Assembly (NCBI GenBank): GCA_020638595.1
Contig: JACKIG010000011.1
Coordinates: 1-64,000 of the forward strand
Direction: 5' to 3'
DNA length: 64,000 nt
Source of the DNA: Rhodospirillaceae bacterium
GTDB taxonomy: Bacteria; Pseudomonadota; Alphaproteobacteria; DSM-16000; Inquilinaceae
The position numbers and the translations under genes were made by a program. Positions within the stretch are counted from its first letter, which is position 1. The number at the start of each line of letters is the position of its first letter. Positions 35,560 to 44,474 of the stretch are shown in pieces. The notes under the pieces were generated by a model. That model made no database searches. It saw only the letters and a list, made by a program, of their open reading frames with translations, and was not told the DNA's origin.

Positions 35560-36687
35560 ATGATCGATACAAGCAATGACGCAGGCGCTAAGCGGGACGG
35601 GGAGTCCACCTTTCACCATCATCAGCTCGCGTACCAGCAAGCCCAGGATGTCTTTATAGGCTTTCTTTATGCAGGAGGAATAAGCGCTACGCTCGGTTTC
35701 TTCCTTGTACAATCTCCTAATCCAGAAGTAAAGAGCTTCTTCTTAATTGCCGTTTTCTTTTTGCACCTTGGCATAGATTGGTTTGGCCATGCTCGCATCA
35801 CGTTTCAATTTGGGCAAGTCTTTCCATTGGTAAATCTCGTCATTAAGTTCGTTAGTGAAATTGCAATTGCCTTCTTCATTGTGTCAGGCATGTTCAAAAT
35901 GGTGCAGGTAAATATTGGAGCCTCACCAGATTTTCAAGATTCGTCGGCGCTTATTATCGCATTTCTTTATTCTGCGTTTGCTCTATTTACCCTCATTTGG
36001 AACATTAATACGGTTCATGTTCTTGCTGATGTAAAGTGGATCGATGTTTTGTTCTTGTCACTACTTGGGAATTCCCCACTCGACATCAACAACTTGAGTC
36101 GCCGTTTGACAGATCGATCCGTTCGAAAGCTAGATCGGATTCAAAGGGATATCGACGATTCGTTTGTGTCTCAGTGGAGGCCTCTCCAGAATCGTCTCGC
36201 CGAAGTAAGGCGGCAACGCGATTTCTTCCTTTTGGTCCCCGTGGCAATCTGGCTAGTGGTCCGCGTGACGCTTTCTTGGTTATTTCAGCGTCTTATCGCC
36301 GTACCAACGCAGAAGGGGAAAGCGGCAGCATTCATCTTGTTGACAAATTTGCTTGGACTGCATCTTTTTGTTCTAAATTTTTCGATATCAGTTGTCTTTT
36401 TCCTCTTTCTATATCGAGAATCTGGCTTACCAATCACTGTACTGCCATTGGAAGATATCTCGATACAGTTAATCGGTATTATTGTAACATCACTCTATGT
36501 CATCCTATTGCTGCCATGGAAATTGATGATTTTCATATTTAATATGATACTTTTGTTTGTTCTTGTATGGCTATATGCTAGTCTATCTCTAGAGACGTTG
36601 GTCTATGCCATGATGGCTCAGCAAATGATAGTGTCTATCTTGTTCTTATTGCTAACAAGAGAGCCACGGCCGACGACGTCTGGATGA
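35560..36687 (+). CDS. Polytopic membrane protein of unknown function
   Basis: 375 residues from the ATG at 35560, immediately after the GNAT stop. About eight to nine hydrophobic segments occur: a block from residue 30 to 180, then a cytoplasmic-looking, charged loop (LDRIQRDIDDSFVSQWRPLQ) near 185-225, then a second block to the end. I do not recognise the family. The gene overlaps the symporter gene by four bases and is one of the most AT-rich genes in the window. Confidence 0.78.
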   Translation: MIDTSNDAGAKRDGESTFHHHQLAYQQAQDVFIGFLYAGGISATLGFFLVQSPNPEVKSFFLIAVFFLHLGIDWFGHARITFQFGQVFPLVNLVIKFVSEIAIAFFIVSGMFKMVQVNIGASPDFQDSSALIIAFLYSAFALFTLIWNINTVHVLADVKWIDVLFLSLLGNSPLDINNLSRRLTDRSVRKLDRIQRDIDDSFVSQWRPLQNRLAEVRRQRDFFLLVPVAIWLVVRVTLSWLFQRLIAVPTQKGKAAAFILLTNLLGLHLFVLNFSISVVFFLFLYRESGLPITVLPLEDISIQLIGIIVTSLYVILLLPWKLMIFIFNMILLFVLVWLYASLSLETLVYAMMAQQMIVSILFLLLTREPRPTTSG

Positions 36688-38096
36688 TAACAATGGGTAA
36701 TATGATGAATATCATCGACTATAGTACGGTCATTGTCTATCTTATATTTGTAGTTTGTATTGGCCTTGTATATGGAGCGCGAGGTTCCGCGCAGTCTTTC
36801 TGGGTCAACGACAGGAAGACGTCGTGGATTTTACTGGGTGTGAGCCTAATCGCGACGCAACTCGGTGCCGGTGCTATCGTTGGAATCGCTACTGGGACCT
36901 ATAGTGGAGGAATTGGTCTTGGTGTGGTGACGATGGTATCCTCGACGGTCGGGTTTCTGGCGTTGTCAAGGTTGGCGCCATATATTCAACGTTTTGGCGT
37001 CATATATGATGCCATTTCTCTTCCCGAATTCCTCAAAGTGCGGTACGGTAGGTCTTGCCAGCTCGCGGCAGCAATTGTTGTATTATTTACATATTTCTCG
37101 TTGCTTGCTGCGCAATTTCTTGCAATTGGTGCCATTGTGCATACATGGACTGAAATTTCTTTTGGCTTGGCTGTTCTCATAGCTGCGGTGGGTGTAGTCG
37201 TCTATATTTCAATTGCTGGAATTAGGGGCGACATGGTCACAGATGTTGTTCACTTCATTGCGATGCTTCTCGTATTTGGGGTGTTTCTTATCTTCCTGAT
37301 GTCGGGCGATAATTCGCTGTTGACACTGCCGGATCGTCTTCCATCGGGGTTTTTGGACCCGGTCAACTTTGGTGGGTGGTCGTTCCTAATTGGTGGTGTG
37401 CTGTTTGGTGGTGTAGTTCCATTGGTAGCGGTAGAAATATGGCAACGGGCGTATGCAGCCTGTAACCCCGAAACTGCGCGACGTGTGTTTGCGGGGTCGC
37501 TATTGATCATAATCCCGGCCTACGTGGGCGCGATGATCATCGGACTGTATTCTGTTTTGCTTGTTCCAGCTGACACGACAGAGGATGCATCCATGTTTGT
37601 GTTAATGGCAGAGATCTTTCCTCCGGGCCTATATGGATTTGCAGTTGTTGCAGTATTTGCGACCATTCTCTCTACGGCGAATAGCATGATTTTGGTAGTG
37701 TCAGCGTCGGTCTATCGAGATATTTTCGGGGCAAGTTTTGGGGAAGGAAAGTTGTTAGCAAGTCGTGGGATTACTTTTGGTGTTGGGTTTGCTGGCTTGG
37801 TATTTGCGTTCTTGGTTCCGAGTATTGTTCAATCCATTTTGAATGCGATTTATGTTTTGGGAGTGATTGCTCTCCCGATAGTCGTCGGTCTCTTTTGGCG
37901 AAGAGCTACAAATATTGCTGCGACATTGTGCATCGTTTCCGGAGCCCTGGTGACTGCGGGCTTCATCCCTATTGCACCGAAACAGGCTTTTCTGCCGGGG
38001 GCAGCTGTGGCAATTGTTGTTTTCTTTGTGGTGACGTTCTTAACTAAACACGGGCCGTCGGAGAATCCGGACCTGCTAGATGAACTTCGAAGCTGA
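36684..38096 (+). CDS. Sodium:solute symporter (SSS family)
   Basis: 470 residues with about 13 hydrophobic segments and SSS-family hallmarks: SFWVNDRKTSWILLGVSLIA near the start, QLGAGAIVGIATGTYSGGIG, and the conserved TILSTANSMILVVSASVYRD segment near residue 335. Relatives take up solutes such as proline, pantothenate or sugars with sodium. The start overlaps the preceding membrane protein gene (ATGA), giving a tight GNAT/membrane/symporter operon. The ligand is unknown. Confidence 0.9.
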   Translation: MITMGNMMNIIDYSTVIVYLIFVVCIGLVYGARGSAQSFWVNDRKTSWILLGVSLIATQLGAGAIVGIATGTYSGGIGLGVVTMVSSTVGFLALSRLAPYIQRFGVIYDAISLPEFLKVRYGRSCQLAAAIVVLFTYFSLLAAQFLAIGAIVHTWTEISFGLAVLIAAVGVVVYISIAGIRGDMVTDVVHFIAMLLVFGVFLIFLMSGDNSLLTLPDRLPSGFLDPVNFGGWSFLIGGVLFGGVVPLVAVEIWQRAYAACNPETARRVFAGSLLIIIPAYVGAMIIGLYSVLLVPADTTEDASMFVLMAEIFPPGLYGFAVVAVFATILSTANSMILVVSASVYRDIFGASFGEGKLLASRGITFGVGFAGLVFAFLVPSIVQSILNAIYVLGVIALPIVVGLFWRRATNIAATLCIVSGALVTAGFIPIAPKQAFLPGAAVAIVVFFVVTFLTKHGPSENPDLLDELRS

Positions 38097-38272
38097 GAGT
38101 GATTTGTGGGTCTTGTCATGCCAGAGTGTTGGGAGTGGCCGTTCTGATGAACGGATCTGTTTGTCATCATTGCAGAGACAAATGATGGTAGCTGCATTCG
38201 GGTAGATATGGTTGATTTCAATATTGCAGGGGGGGCTTTCGGCCTGCTGTCTTGCGATGCAAGTATGTGTGG

Positions 38273-39448
38273 ATGATGATGGATATTGGAGAAGTTACGA
38301 CCTTGGGGGTGACGCGAGAGAGATCGCATAGCCGTGCTTTTGGTGTCAAGGTCAGAGACCGGTTTCTCCATTTATATGCGGTAGGACAGACGGGAACGGG
38401 AAAGTCGTCATTGTTGACCCGATTGGCGTCTGAGGATATGGACGCTGGAGAAGGCATCTGTTTCATTGATCCGCATGGAGATCTTGCTGAGGGTCTGTCA
38501 AGAATCACGTTTCGGGGAGAGGTGTACTGGAACGTTGCCGACCCGAGTTGCCCATACGGATACAATCCCCTCACTCCTGCCGCAGCCCGGTTTCGGCCGC
38601 TCGTAGCCTCTGGTCTCATCGATACCCTGAAGAAGCAGTGGGCTGATGCGTGGGGTGCGCGCATGGAGCATCTGCTTCGCTATGCGATCCTTGCACTCTT
38701 GGAGCAGCCGAAGGCCAGCATGGCGGACATCATGCCGCTCTTCCTCGACTCAGACTTCAGGGCACGGGTGGTTTCCAATGTAACTGATGCGCAAGTCCGC
38801 TCCTTCTGGACCACTGAGTTCGACGCCATGCGATACAAGGGTGCAGTCGATGGCGTTGCGCCGATCGCAAACAAGCTCGGAGCGTTCCTCGCACACCCGG
38901 TAGTCAGAAAGGCCGTCTGCGATCCAGAGCGCCCCTTGCGCTTCCGGCAGATCATGGACGAAGGCAAGGTGCTCATCGTCAATCTGGCGAAGGGTAGGCT
39001 TGGCACCGATACCGCCAACGTCCTCGGTGGCCTCATCGTCAACGCCATCGCGAACGCCGCATACAGCAGGCAGGACACTCCGGAGGACCAGCGCCGTCCG
39101 TTCTTCCTGTACGTCGATGAATTCCACAACTTCACCACGTCCGCTTTCGCCGGCATGCTCTCGGAGCTGCGGAAATACAAGGTTGGCCTCGTGCTCGCAC
39201 ACCAGCACACCACGCAGCTCGATCCGGGTGTGCTTGAGGCGATTCTGGGGAACGTCGGTACCCTGATCTCGTTCCGCGTTGGGGCAACGGATGCGGACAT
39301 CCTTGCCAAGCAGTTCGGTGCGGACATCCCGAAGCCGCGGGATCTCGTGAACCTCGGAAACTACGAGATGTTCATCAAGCTCATGATCGACGGCAGGCAG
39401 AGCCCGCCGTTTTCAGCCGTCACCCTGCCGCCGCAGCTTGCCGCTTAG
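38273..39448 (+). CDS. Second VirD4/TraG-like conjugative ATPase
   Basis: About 391 residues from the first of three adjacent ATGs (38273, 38276, 38279); a TTG at 38252 could extend it. Walker A VGQTGTGKSSLLT near residue 40 is followed by GICFIDPHGDLAE. Walker B FFLYVDEFHNFTT lies near 290, and a KVGLVLAHQHTTQLD segment follows. It is shorter than the first ATPase and lacks membrane segments. Its stop codon overlaps an inverted copy of the putative integrase arm site. It may be a coupling protein or a DNA-pumping ATPase of another system. Confidence 0.82.
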   Translation: MMMDIGEVTTLGVTRERSHSRAFGVKVRDRFLHLYAVGQTGTGKSSLLTRLASEDMDAGEGICFIDPHGDLAEGLSRITFRGEVYWNVADPSCPYGYNPLTPAAARFRPLVASGLIDTLKKQWADAWGARMEHLLRYAILALLEQPKASMADIMPLFLDSDFRARVVSNVTDAQVRSFWTTEFDAMRYKGAVDGVAPIANKLGAFLAHPVVRKAVCDPERPLRFRQIMDEGKVLIVNLAKGRLGTDTANVLGGLIVNAIANAAYSRQDTPEDQRRPFFLYVDEFHNFTTSAFAGMLSELRKYKVGLVLAHQHTTQLDPGVLEAILGNVGTLISFRVGATDADILAKQFGADIPKPRDLVNLGNYEMFIKLMIDGRQSPPFSAVTLPPQLAA

Positions 39449-39499
39449 GCTCAGGTGTGGGTGAAAGGTGAGCCTAGAGTGAGCCTAGAGTGAGCCTAA
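39445..39499. repeat. Right integrase arm-type sites (one inverted, three direct)
   Basis: TTAGGCTCA at 39445-39453 is an inverted copy. Direct copies TGAGCCTAG, TGAGCCTAG and TGAGCCTAA lie at 39469, 39480 and 39491 with an exact 11-bp period. They sit 37-90 bp inside the attR core and match the left-end copies. Clustered repeats flanking the core are what tyrosine integrases of this type use for intasome assembly. Confidence 0.65.
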
Positions 39500-39535
39500 C
39501 TGCGGAGAGAGTGTCTCGTAACCCTTTGAAAGGCT

Positions 39536-39611
<76 letters not shown>

Positions 39612-39714
39612 GCCCGGGGGCGAACATAGGCAGGGCCGGCGGTGTTGGCAAGGCGCTGGCGCGGATTTCCTGCGGCTGCTGGCGGGCCCCGTGTCCGGCC
39701 CCGGCTGCTGATCG

Positions 39715-40890
39715 CTACAGCTCGGTCTCGAAGGCGCGGCGGCTGATCTTGACGTCGCGGTGGACGTAGACGGAGATGATCAGGCCGAAGCCGAACAGGA
39801 CCGTCAGCATCGCCGTGCCGCCGTAGGAGATCAGGGGCAGCGGCACGCCGACGACGGGGATCAGGCCCATCACCATCGCCATGTTGATGAACACGTACAG
39901 GAACAGGTTGACCGTCAGGCCCAGGGCCAGAAGCCGGCCGAAGTGGTTGCGGCTGCGCAGGCCGATGACGATGCCGTACGCGAACACCAGCGCGTACAGG
40001 CCGATCAGCACCAGGCTGCCGACCAGACCGAATTCCTCCGCCAGCATGGTGAAGATGAAATCGGTCTGCCGTTCCGGCAGGAAGTTCAGGTGCGCCTGGG
40101 TTCCGGCGAGGAAGCCCTTGCCGAACATGCCGCCCGACCCCAGCGCGATCTTCGATTGCAGGATGTGATAGCCGGCCCCCAGCGGATCGCGTTCGGGGTT
40201 GAGGAAGGTCAGGATGCGCTGGCGCTGGTAGTCATGCAGGAATTCCCACCCCACCGGGATCGCCGTCAGCCCCAGCACGATGACGACGGCGAATTTCCAC
40301 AGCCTGACGCCGGCCAGAAAGAACATGGCGCCGCCGATCATCATCAGCATCATCGCGGTGCCCAGGTCCGGCTGTTTCAGCACCAGCCCCACCGGCGCCA
40401 GCACCAGCACCAGCGGCATGAGCAGGCGGGAGATGCGGCCCACTTCTTCCAGCGTCGGACCGTGGAAGTACCGGGCCAGCGCCAGCACCATGGCGACCTT
40501 CATCAGTTCCGACGGTTGCAGCTGGATGACGCCCAGGTCGATCCAGCGCTGGGCGCCCATGCCGATCTCGCCCATCACCTCCACCGCCACCAGCAGGATC
40601 AGCGACAGTCCGTAGATGGGATAGGCCAGACGCAGCCAGATGCGGATGTCCACCAGCGCCACGGCCAGCAGGATGACGAAGCCGACGCCGAAACGGATCA
40701 TCTGGCGCGAAGCCCAGGGGTCGAAACTGCCGTTCGCCGCGGAATACAGCATGGCGAAGCCGATGGAGCAGATGGCGGCGACCAGCAGGATCATCAGCCA
40801 GTTCACCTGCCACAGCTTCTCCGACAGGGTCATGCGCGGCTGGTCGGTCGCCAGGTCGCCATAGGTGTGATAGGGGACGATCCTGGACAC
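39715..40890 (-). CDS. mrdB: Rod shape-determining protein RodA (lipid II glycosyltransferase)
   Basis: 391 residues from a GTG. About ten membrane segments and the SEDS signatures are present: QLQPSELMKVAMVLALARYF, LVLKQPDLGTAM and ERQTDFIFTMLAEEFGLVGS, with VPLPLISYGGTAML near the C-terminus. RodA polymerises peptidoglycan glycan strands during side-wall elongation together with PBP2. It follows the PBP2 gene by four bases and ends the mre operon. Confidence 0.97.
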   Translation of the reverse strand: MSRIVPYHTYGDLATDQPRMTLSEKLWQVNWLMILLVAAICSIGFAMLYSAANGSFDPWASRQMIRFGVGFVILLAVALVDIRIWLRLAYPIYGLSLILLVAVEVMGEIGMGAQRWIDLGVIQLQPSELMKVAMVLALARYFHGPTLEEVGRISRLLMPLVLVLAPVGLVLKQPDLGTAMMLMMIGGAMFFLAGVRLWKFAVVIVLGLTAIPVGWEFLHDYQRQRILTFLNPERDPLGAGYHILQSKIALGSGGMFGKGFLAGTQAHLNFLPERQTDFIFTMLAEEFGLVGSLVLIGLYALVFAYGIVIGLRSRNHFGRLLALGLTVNLFLYVFINMAMVMGLIPVVGVPLPLISYGGTAMLTVLFGFGLIISVYVHRDVKISRRAFETEL

Positions 40891-40894
40891 CGCG

Positions 40895-42751
40895 TCAGCC
40901 CTCGCGCGTCGGCCGGGGCGCGACAGTGCCGGCGGAGATCAACGGCCGTGCGGGGTTGCGGCGCTGCGTTTCCAGCAGGATGTCGGCGGCGATCGGGGCG
41001 GCGACGGCGCTGCTGCCGCCATGTTCCACCACCACGCAGCAGGCATAGCGCGGCGCGTGCAGCGGTGCGAAGCCGACGAACAGCCCGTGATGGCGGTCGC
41101 GCCAGGGTCGGTCCTGCTGCTGGATGACGCCGGCGGCCCGCTCGGCCATGCTGATGCGCCGGACCTGGCTGGTGCCGGTCTTGCCGCCCATCTCCATGCC
41201 CGGCTCGCGAATCTGGAAGCGGCTGGCGGTGCCGTAGGTGGTGACGGCGGTCATGCCGTCGATGACGACGCCGAGATTGTGCTCCGCCACGCCGACGGGT
41301 GTGCCGGTGTCCTGCCAGACCGCATCGCCCACCCGGTAGGTCAGGTGCGGCACCACCGCCTTGCCGCCGTTGACCATGCGGGCGGTCATGACCGCAAGCT
41401 GAAGCGGCGTGGCCGAGACATAGCCCTGGCCGATGGCGCAGACCACCGTCTCGCCCGGCTGCCACGGCGTGCCCATGGTGGCCAGCTTCCAGTCGCGCGT
41501 CGGCATCAGGCCGGACCGTTCGCCCGGCATGTCCAGATCGGTCTTGAGGCCCAGGCCGAAGCGGTTGGCCATGGCGGCGATCTTGTCGATGCCGAGACGT
41601 CGCGACGTCTCGTAGAAGAAGACGTCGCAGGACTGGGCGATGGCACCCACCATGTCCAGCCAGCCGTGCCCGCCGGCGCGCCAGCAGTGGAAGCGGTGAT
41701 TGCCCAGGGACAGGAAGCCGGGGCAGTACACCGAGTGGCCCTCGCTGATGCCTTCTTCCAGCGCCGTCAGCGCCACCAGCATCTTGAAGGTGGAGCCGGG
41801 TGGATACTGCCCGGCGATGGCCTTGTTGGTCAGCGGTGCATAGGGGTCGTCGTTCAGCCGGCGCCAGGATGCCGTGTCGATACCGGTGGTGAACAGGTTG
41901 GGATCGAAGCCCGGATGCGAGGCCAGTGCAAAGACCTCGCCCGTCAGGGCATCCAGCACCACCGCCGACGCGCTCAGCTCGCTCGTCAGCCGCTCCTGCA
42001 CATATTGCTGCAAGCCGATATCGATCGTCAGCTGAACGTCTTCGCCGGGCGTTCCTTCGTCGCGGTTGAGTTCGCGGATGACGCGGCCGACGGCATTGAC
42101 CTCCACCTGGCTGGTGCCGGCGTGGCCGCGCAGGGCCTCCTCATGCTGCCGCTCCATCCCGCTCTTGCCGATGCGGAACCCCGGCAGGGTCAGGACGGGG
42201 TCGCCCGTCAGGTCGCTTTCCGAAACCGCCCCGACATAGCCGACGAAGTGGCCGGTGGCCGGGCCGAAGGGATAGTGCCGCAGCTCGCCCACATCGATGG
42301 ACAGACCCGGCAGCTCCGGCGCGCGCACATCCAGGCGGGCGACCTGGCCCCAGGTCAGATTGTCCTGGACCGAGATCGGAACGAAGGCCCGGCTGCGTTC
42401 GGCATCGCGCAGCACCCGTCGCCGGTCGGCATCGCTCAAGGGCACGATGCGCGACAGCCGGTCCAGCGTATCCTCCAGGTCGTCGACCTGCTCTTCCACC
42501 AGGACGACGCGGAAATTCTGGTTGTTGACCGCCAGCGGCACCCCGAACCGGTCGACGATCTGGCCGCGCGAGGGCGCCAGCAGCCGCACATTGATGCGGT
42601 TCTCGTCCGCCAGCACGCGGTAGTGGTCGCTCTCGGTGATCTGCAGGTAGTAGAGCCGCCCCCCCAGCACGCCGACCATGCCCAGCTTGATCGCCCCCAG
42701 TACCAGGGCGCGGCGGGTGACGCTGCGATAGCGGTCGATGTCGCGATCCAT
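40895..42751 (-). CDS. mrdA: Penicillin-binding protein 2 (elongation transpeptidase)
   Basis: 618 residues with one N-terminal membrane anchor (LGAIKLGMVGVLGGRLYYL), a dimerisation domain, and a transpeptidase domain. The active-site motifs are PPGSTFKM (SxxK serine), an SxD at QSCDVFF and KTGTSQ. PBP2 crosslinks new peptidoglycan in the elongasome and works with RodA, whose gene follows after four bases. Confidence 0.97.
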   Translation of the reverse strand: MDRDIDRYRSVTRRALVLGAIKLGMVGVLGGRLYYLQITESDHYRVLADENRINVRLLAPSRGQIVDRFGVPLAVNNQNFRVVLVEEQVDDLEDTLDRLSRIVPLSDADRRRVLRDAERSRAFVPISVQDNLTWGQVARLDVRAPELPGLSIDVGELRHYPFGPATGHFVGYVGAVSESDLTGDPVLTLPGFRIGKSGMERQHEEALRGHAGTSQVEVNAVGRVIRELNRDEGTPGEDVQLTIDIGLQQYVQERLTSELSASAVVLDALTGEVFALASHPGFDPNLFTTGIDTASWRRLNDDPYAPLTNKAIAGQYPPGSTFKMLVALTALEEGISEGHSVYCPGFLSLGNHRFHCWRAGGHGWLDMVGAIAQSCDVFFYETSRRLGIDKIAAMANRFGLGLKTDLDMPGERSGLMPTRDWKLATMGTPWQPGETVVCAIGQGYVSATPLQLAVMTARMVNGGKAVVPHLTYRVGDAVWQDTGTPVGVAEHNLGVVIDGMTAVTTYGTASRFQIREPGMEMGGKTGTSQVRRISMAERAAGVIQQQDRPWRDRHHGLFVGFAPLHAPRYACCVVVEHGGSSAVAAPIAADILLETQRRNPARPLISAGTVAPRPTREG

Positions 42752-42766
42752 GGGCCCGTCCTCGGG

Positions 42767-43297
42767 CTAGTTGCGCTGGGGCGCCAGGAAGCCCCGCTGG
42801 ACCAGATGCAGAACCCCCGCCAGGATCGGATAGACGGAGGCCGTGACCAGGACCCGATAGGCGGCGGGTCGAACCGGCATGATCTCGGCATAGATGGCGG
42901 AATAGACCGCCCATTCCAGCAGGCCGGCCAACAGCGCCACCATGGCGAAGGCCCACCACAGGATCAGGAACGGCATGGCGGCCAGGGTCCGGCGCTGGGT
43001 CAGGATCAGCCACGAGGTCACAAGGTACACCAGGGCGTTGACGCCCACCGGCGCCCCGGTCAGCAGGTCCTGCAGGATGCCGACCAGGAAGACGATGCTG
43101 AACGGCAGCAGGTCCGGCCGGTGGATCACCCAATAGTAGAGCGCGATCAACGGCAGGACCGAGGCCACCGGTCCATAGAGCGGGATCTGCAACGGCGTGA
43201 CCCCGAGGAGGACGAAGACCACGGTCACGGCCGCCGGCGCGCTGCTGCGCGCCGAGACGTCCAGCTTCTGCCAGAACCCAGTGTCGACGGGCTGCAT
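42767..43297 (-). CDS. mreD: Rod shape-determining protein MreD
   Basis: 176 residues with about five or six membrane segments and the MreD pattern, including PLIALYYWVIHRPDLLP and FLVGILQDLLTGAPVGVNAL. It links MreC to PBP2/RodA in the inner membrane. The start codon shares a base with the mreC stop, so translation is coupled. Confidence 0.95.
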   Translation of the reverse strand: MQPVDTGFWQKLDVSARSSAPAAVTVVFVLLGVTPLQIPLYGPVASVLPLIALYYWVIHRPDLLPFSIVFLVGILQDLLTGAPVGVNALVYLVTSWLILTQRRTLAAMPFLILWWAFAMVALLAGLLEWAVYSAIYAEIMPVRPAAYRVLVTASVYPILAGVLHLVQRGFLAPQRN

Positions 43298-44181
43298 CAG
43301 GGCCCAGCTCCCGGTACCGCCCTGATCATGGCGCCGGACGTGTGCGGCGTAAAGTCGACAAGGCGCACATATTCCAGGCGGCTCAGGTCCTCGAACGGTT
43401 CGACCCGGCCGGCGCCGTCGACCAGCCGCGATACGACACCGATCGGCAGGCCGGGCGGGATCATGCCGCCATGGCCAGAGGTGACGATGCGGTCGCCGAT
43501 GCGAAGGTCGCTTTCCGGCGGCAGATAGAGCAGGCGCGGCTGTTCGGTGTTGTCCCCGCCCAGCATGGCCCGCTGGCGGGTGCGCTCGACGATGACGGGA
43601 ATGCGGGCATTCAGGTCCGTGACCAGCAGCACCCGGGTCGATCGTTCGCCGGTCTGCACCGTGCGCCCCACCAGCCCGCGGCCGCCCAGCACCGCCATGC
43701 CGTCGGCGACGCCCTGGCGGGTGCCGACATTGACGCCGAGGCTGCGCACGAAGGCGCCGCTGTTGTCGGCGATGACGCGCGCGGTGATGAAGGCGTGCGC
43801 CATTTGCGGTTCATAGTTCAGCAGTGCCTGCAGGCTGCGGTTTTCCGCCTCCAGGCGGTGCGACACGGCCTGGTAGTTCTGCAGCTCGTCGATGCGCATC
43901 CGCAGAAGGGCGTTCTCTTCGCGCAGGGCCGTCAGCTCCCGCGCTTCCTCGACCACTTCCGCCACGGTGGCCGCGGGGCGCGAGAATGCCTCCAGGATCG
44001 GTGCCACGGCGTCGCTGACCTGGGACCGGACGCCGTCCAGCAGCACCTCGTCCACCTTGCCCAGCATCATGATGGCGATGGAGGCCAGGACGAGCAGGGC
44101 AAACGAGAATCGCTGTGCGACGGCGCGGATCGCCGCGATTTTCGCCAGTGACCGTTCCCGTGACCGCACCGCTGAACCCAA
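43297..44181 (-). CDS. mreC: Rod shape-determining protein MreC
   Basis: 294 residues: one N-terminal membrane helix (RFSFALLVLASIAIMML), a coiled coil near residues 65-115 (LTALREENALLRMRIDELQN), and the beta-rich MreC domain with GVNVGTRQGVADGMAV. MreC connects MreB filaments to the periplasmic synthases. It is separated from mreB by a 293-bp gap and may have its own promoter. Confidence 0.96.
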   Translation of the reverse strand: MGSAVRSRERSLAKIAAIRAVAQRFSFALLVLASIAIMMLGKVDEVLLDGVRSQVSDAVAPILEAFSRPAATVAEVVEEARELTALREENALLRMRIDELQNYQAVSHRLEAENRSLQALLNYEPQMAHAFITARVIADNSGAFVRSLGVNVGTRQGVADGMAVLGGRGLVGRTVQTGERSTRVLLVTDLNARIPVIVERTRQRAMLGGDNTEQPRLLYLPPESDLRIGDRIVTSGHGGMIPPGLPIGVVSRLVDGAGRVEPFEDLSRLEYVRLVDFTPHTSGAMIRAVPGAGP

Positions 44182-44474
44182 CGCCTGAGTCGAATGGAGC
44201 TTTCGCTATGCTTATTGGCCGATCGTTCGATCGGCAGCCTCGCAATTCTTTCTTATCACATACTATTGACGGTTAAAACGCCGTTAAGGCACGCAATTAC
44301 TGACCTTGCCGTCGCAAACCAGAGAAAACAAAATTGTCGCACCGCTGGGAGTGAGGCGAATCCAATAGTGGACCCTGTGAAACCTTCCGATGCGGCGGAC
44401 GTTCCCTTTTCGTCCGTCCGAATTTTGCACATCCGGCGGCGGATGCGCGCTTGCGCGGCGAATCGCGGCGCCGG
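44182..44474. other. mreB-mreC intergenic region
   Basis: About 290 bp between mreB and mreC. It is AT-richer than the flanks, with repeated CGGTTAA/CCGTTAA-like tracts near 44267-44290 that could be promoter or regulator sites. I see no gene or convincing terminator. Confidence 0.4.

Noticed and set aside
39445..39499. A CRISPR array at the right end of the island
   Set aside because: The repeat unit is 9 bp with an 11-bp period, far too short, and it matches the left end, so integrase sites explain it better.
41021..43528. Long plus-strand frame opposite mrdA, mreD and mreC
   Set aside because: Antisense shadow of well-defined cell-shape genes.
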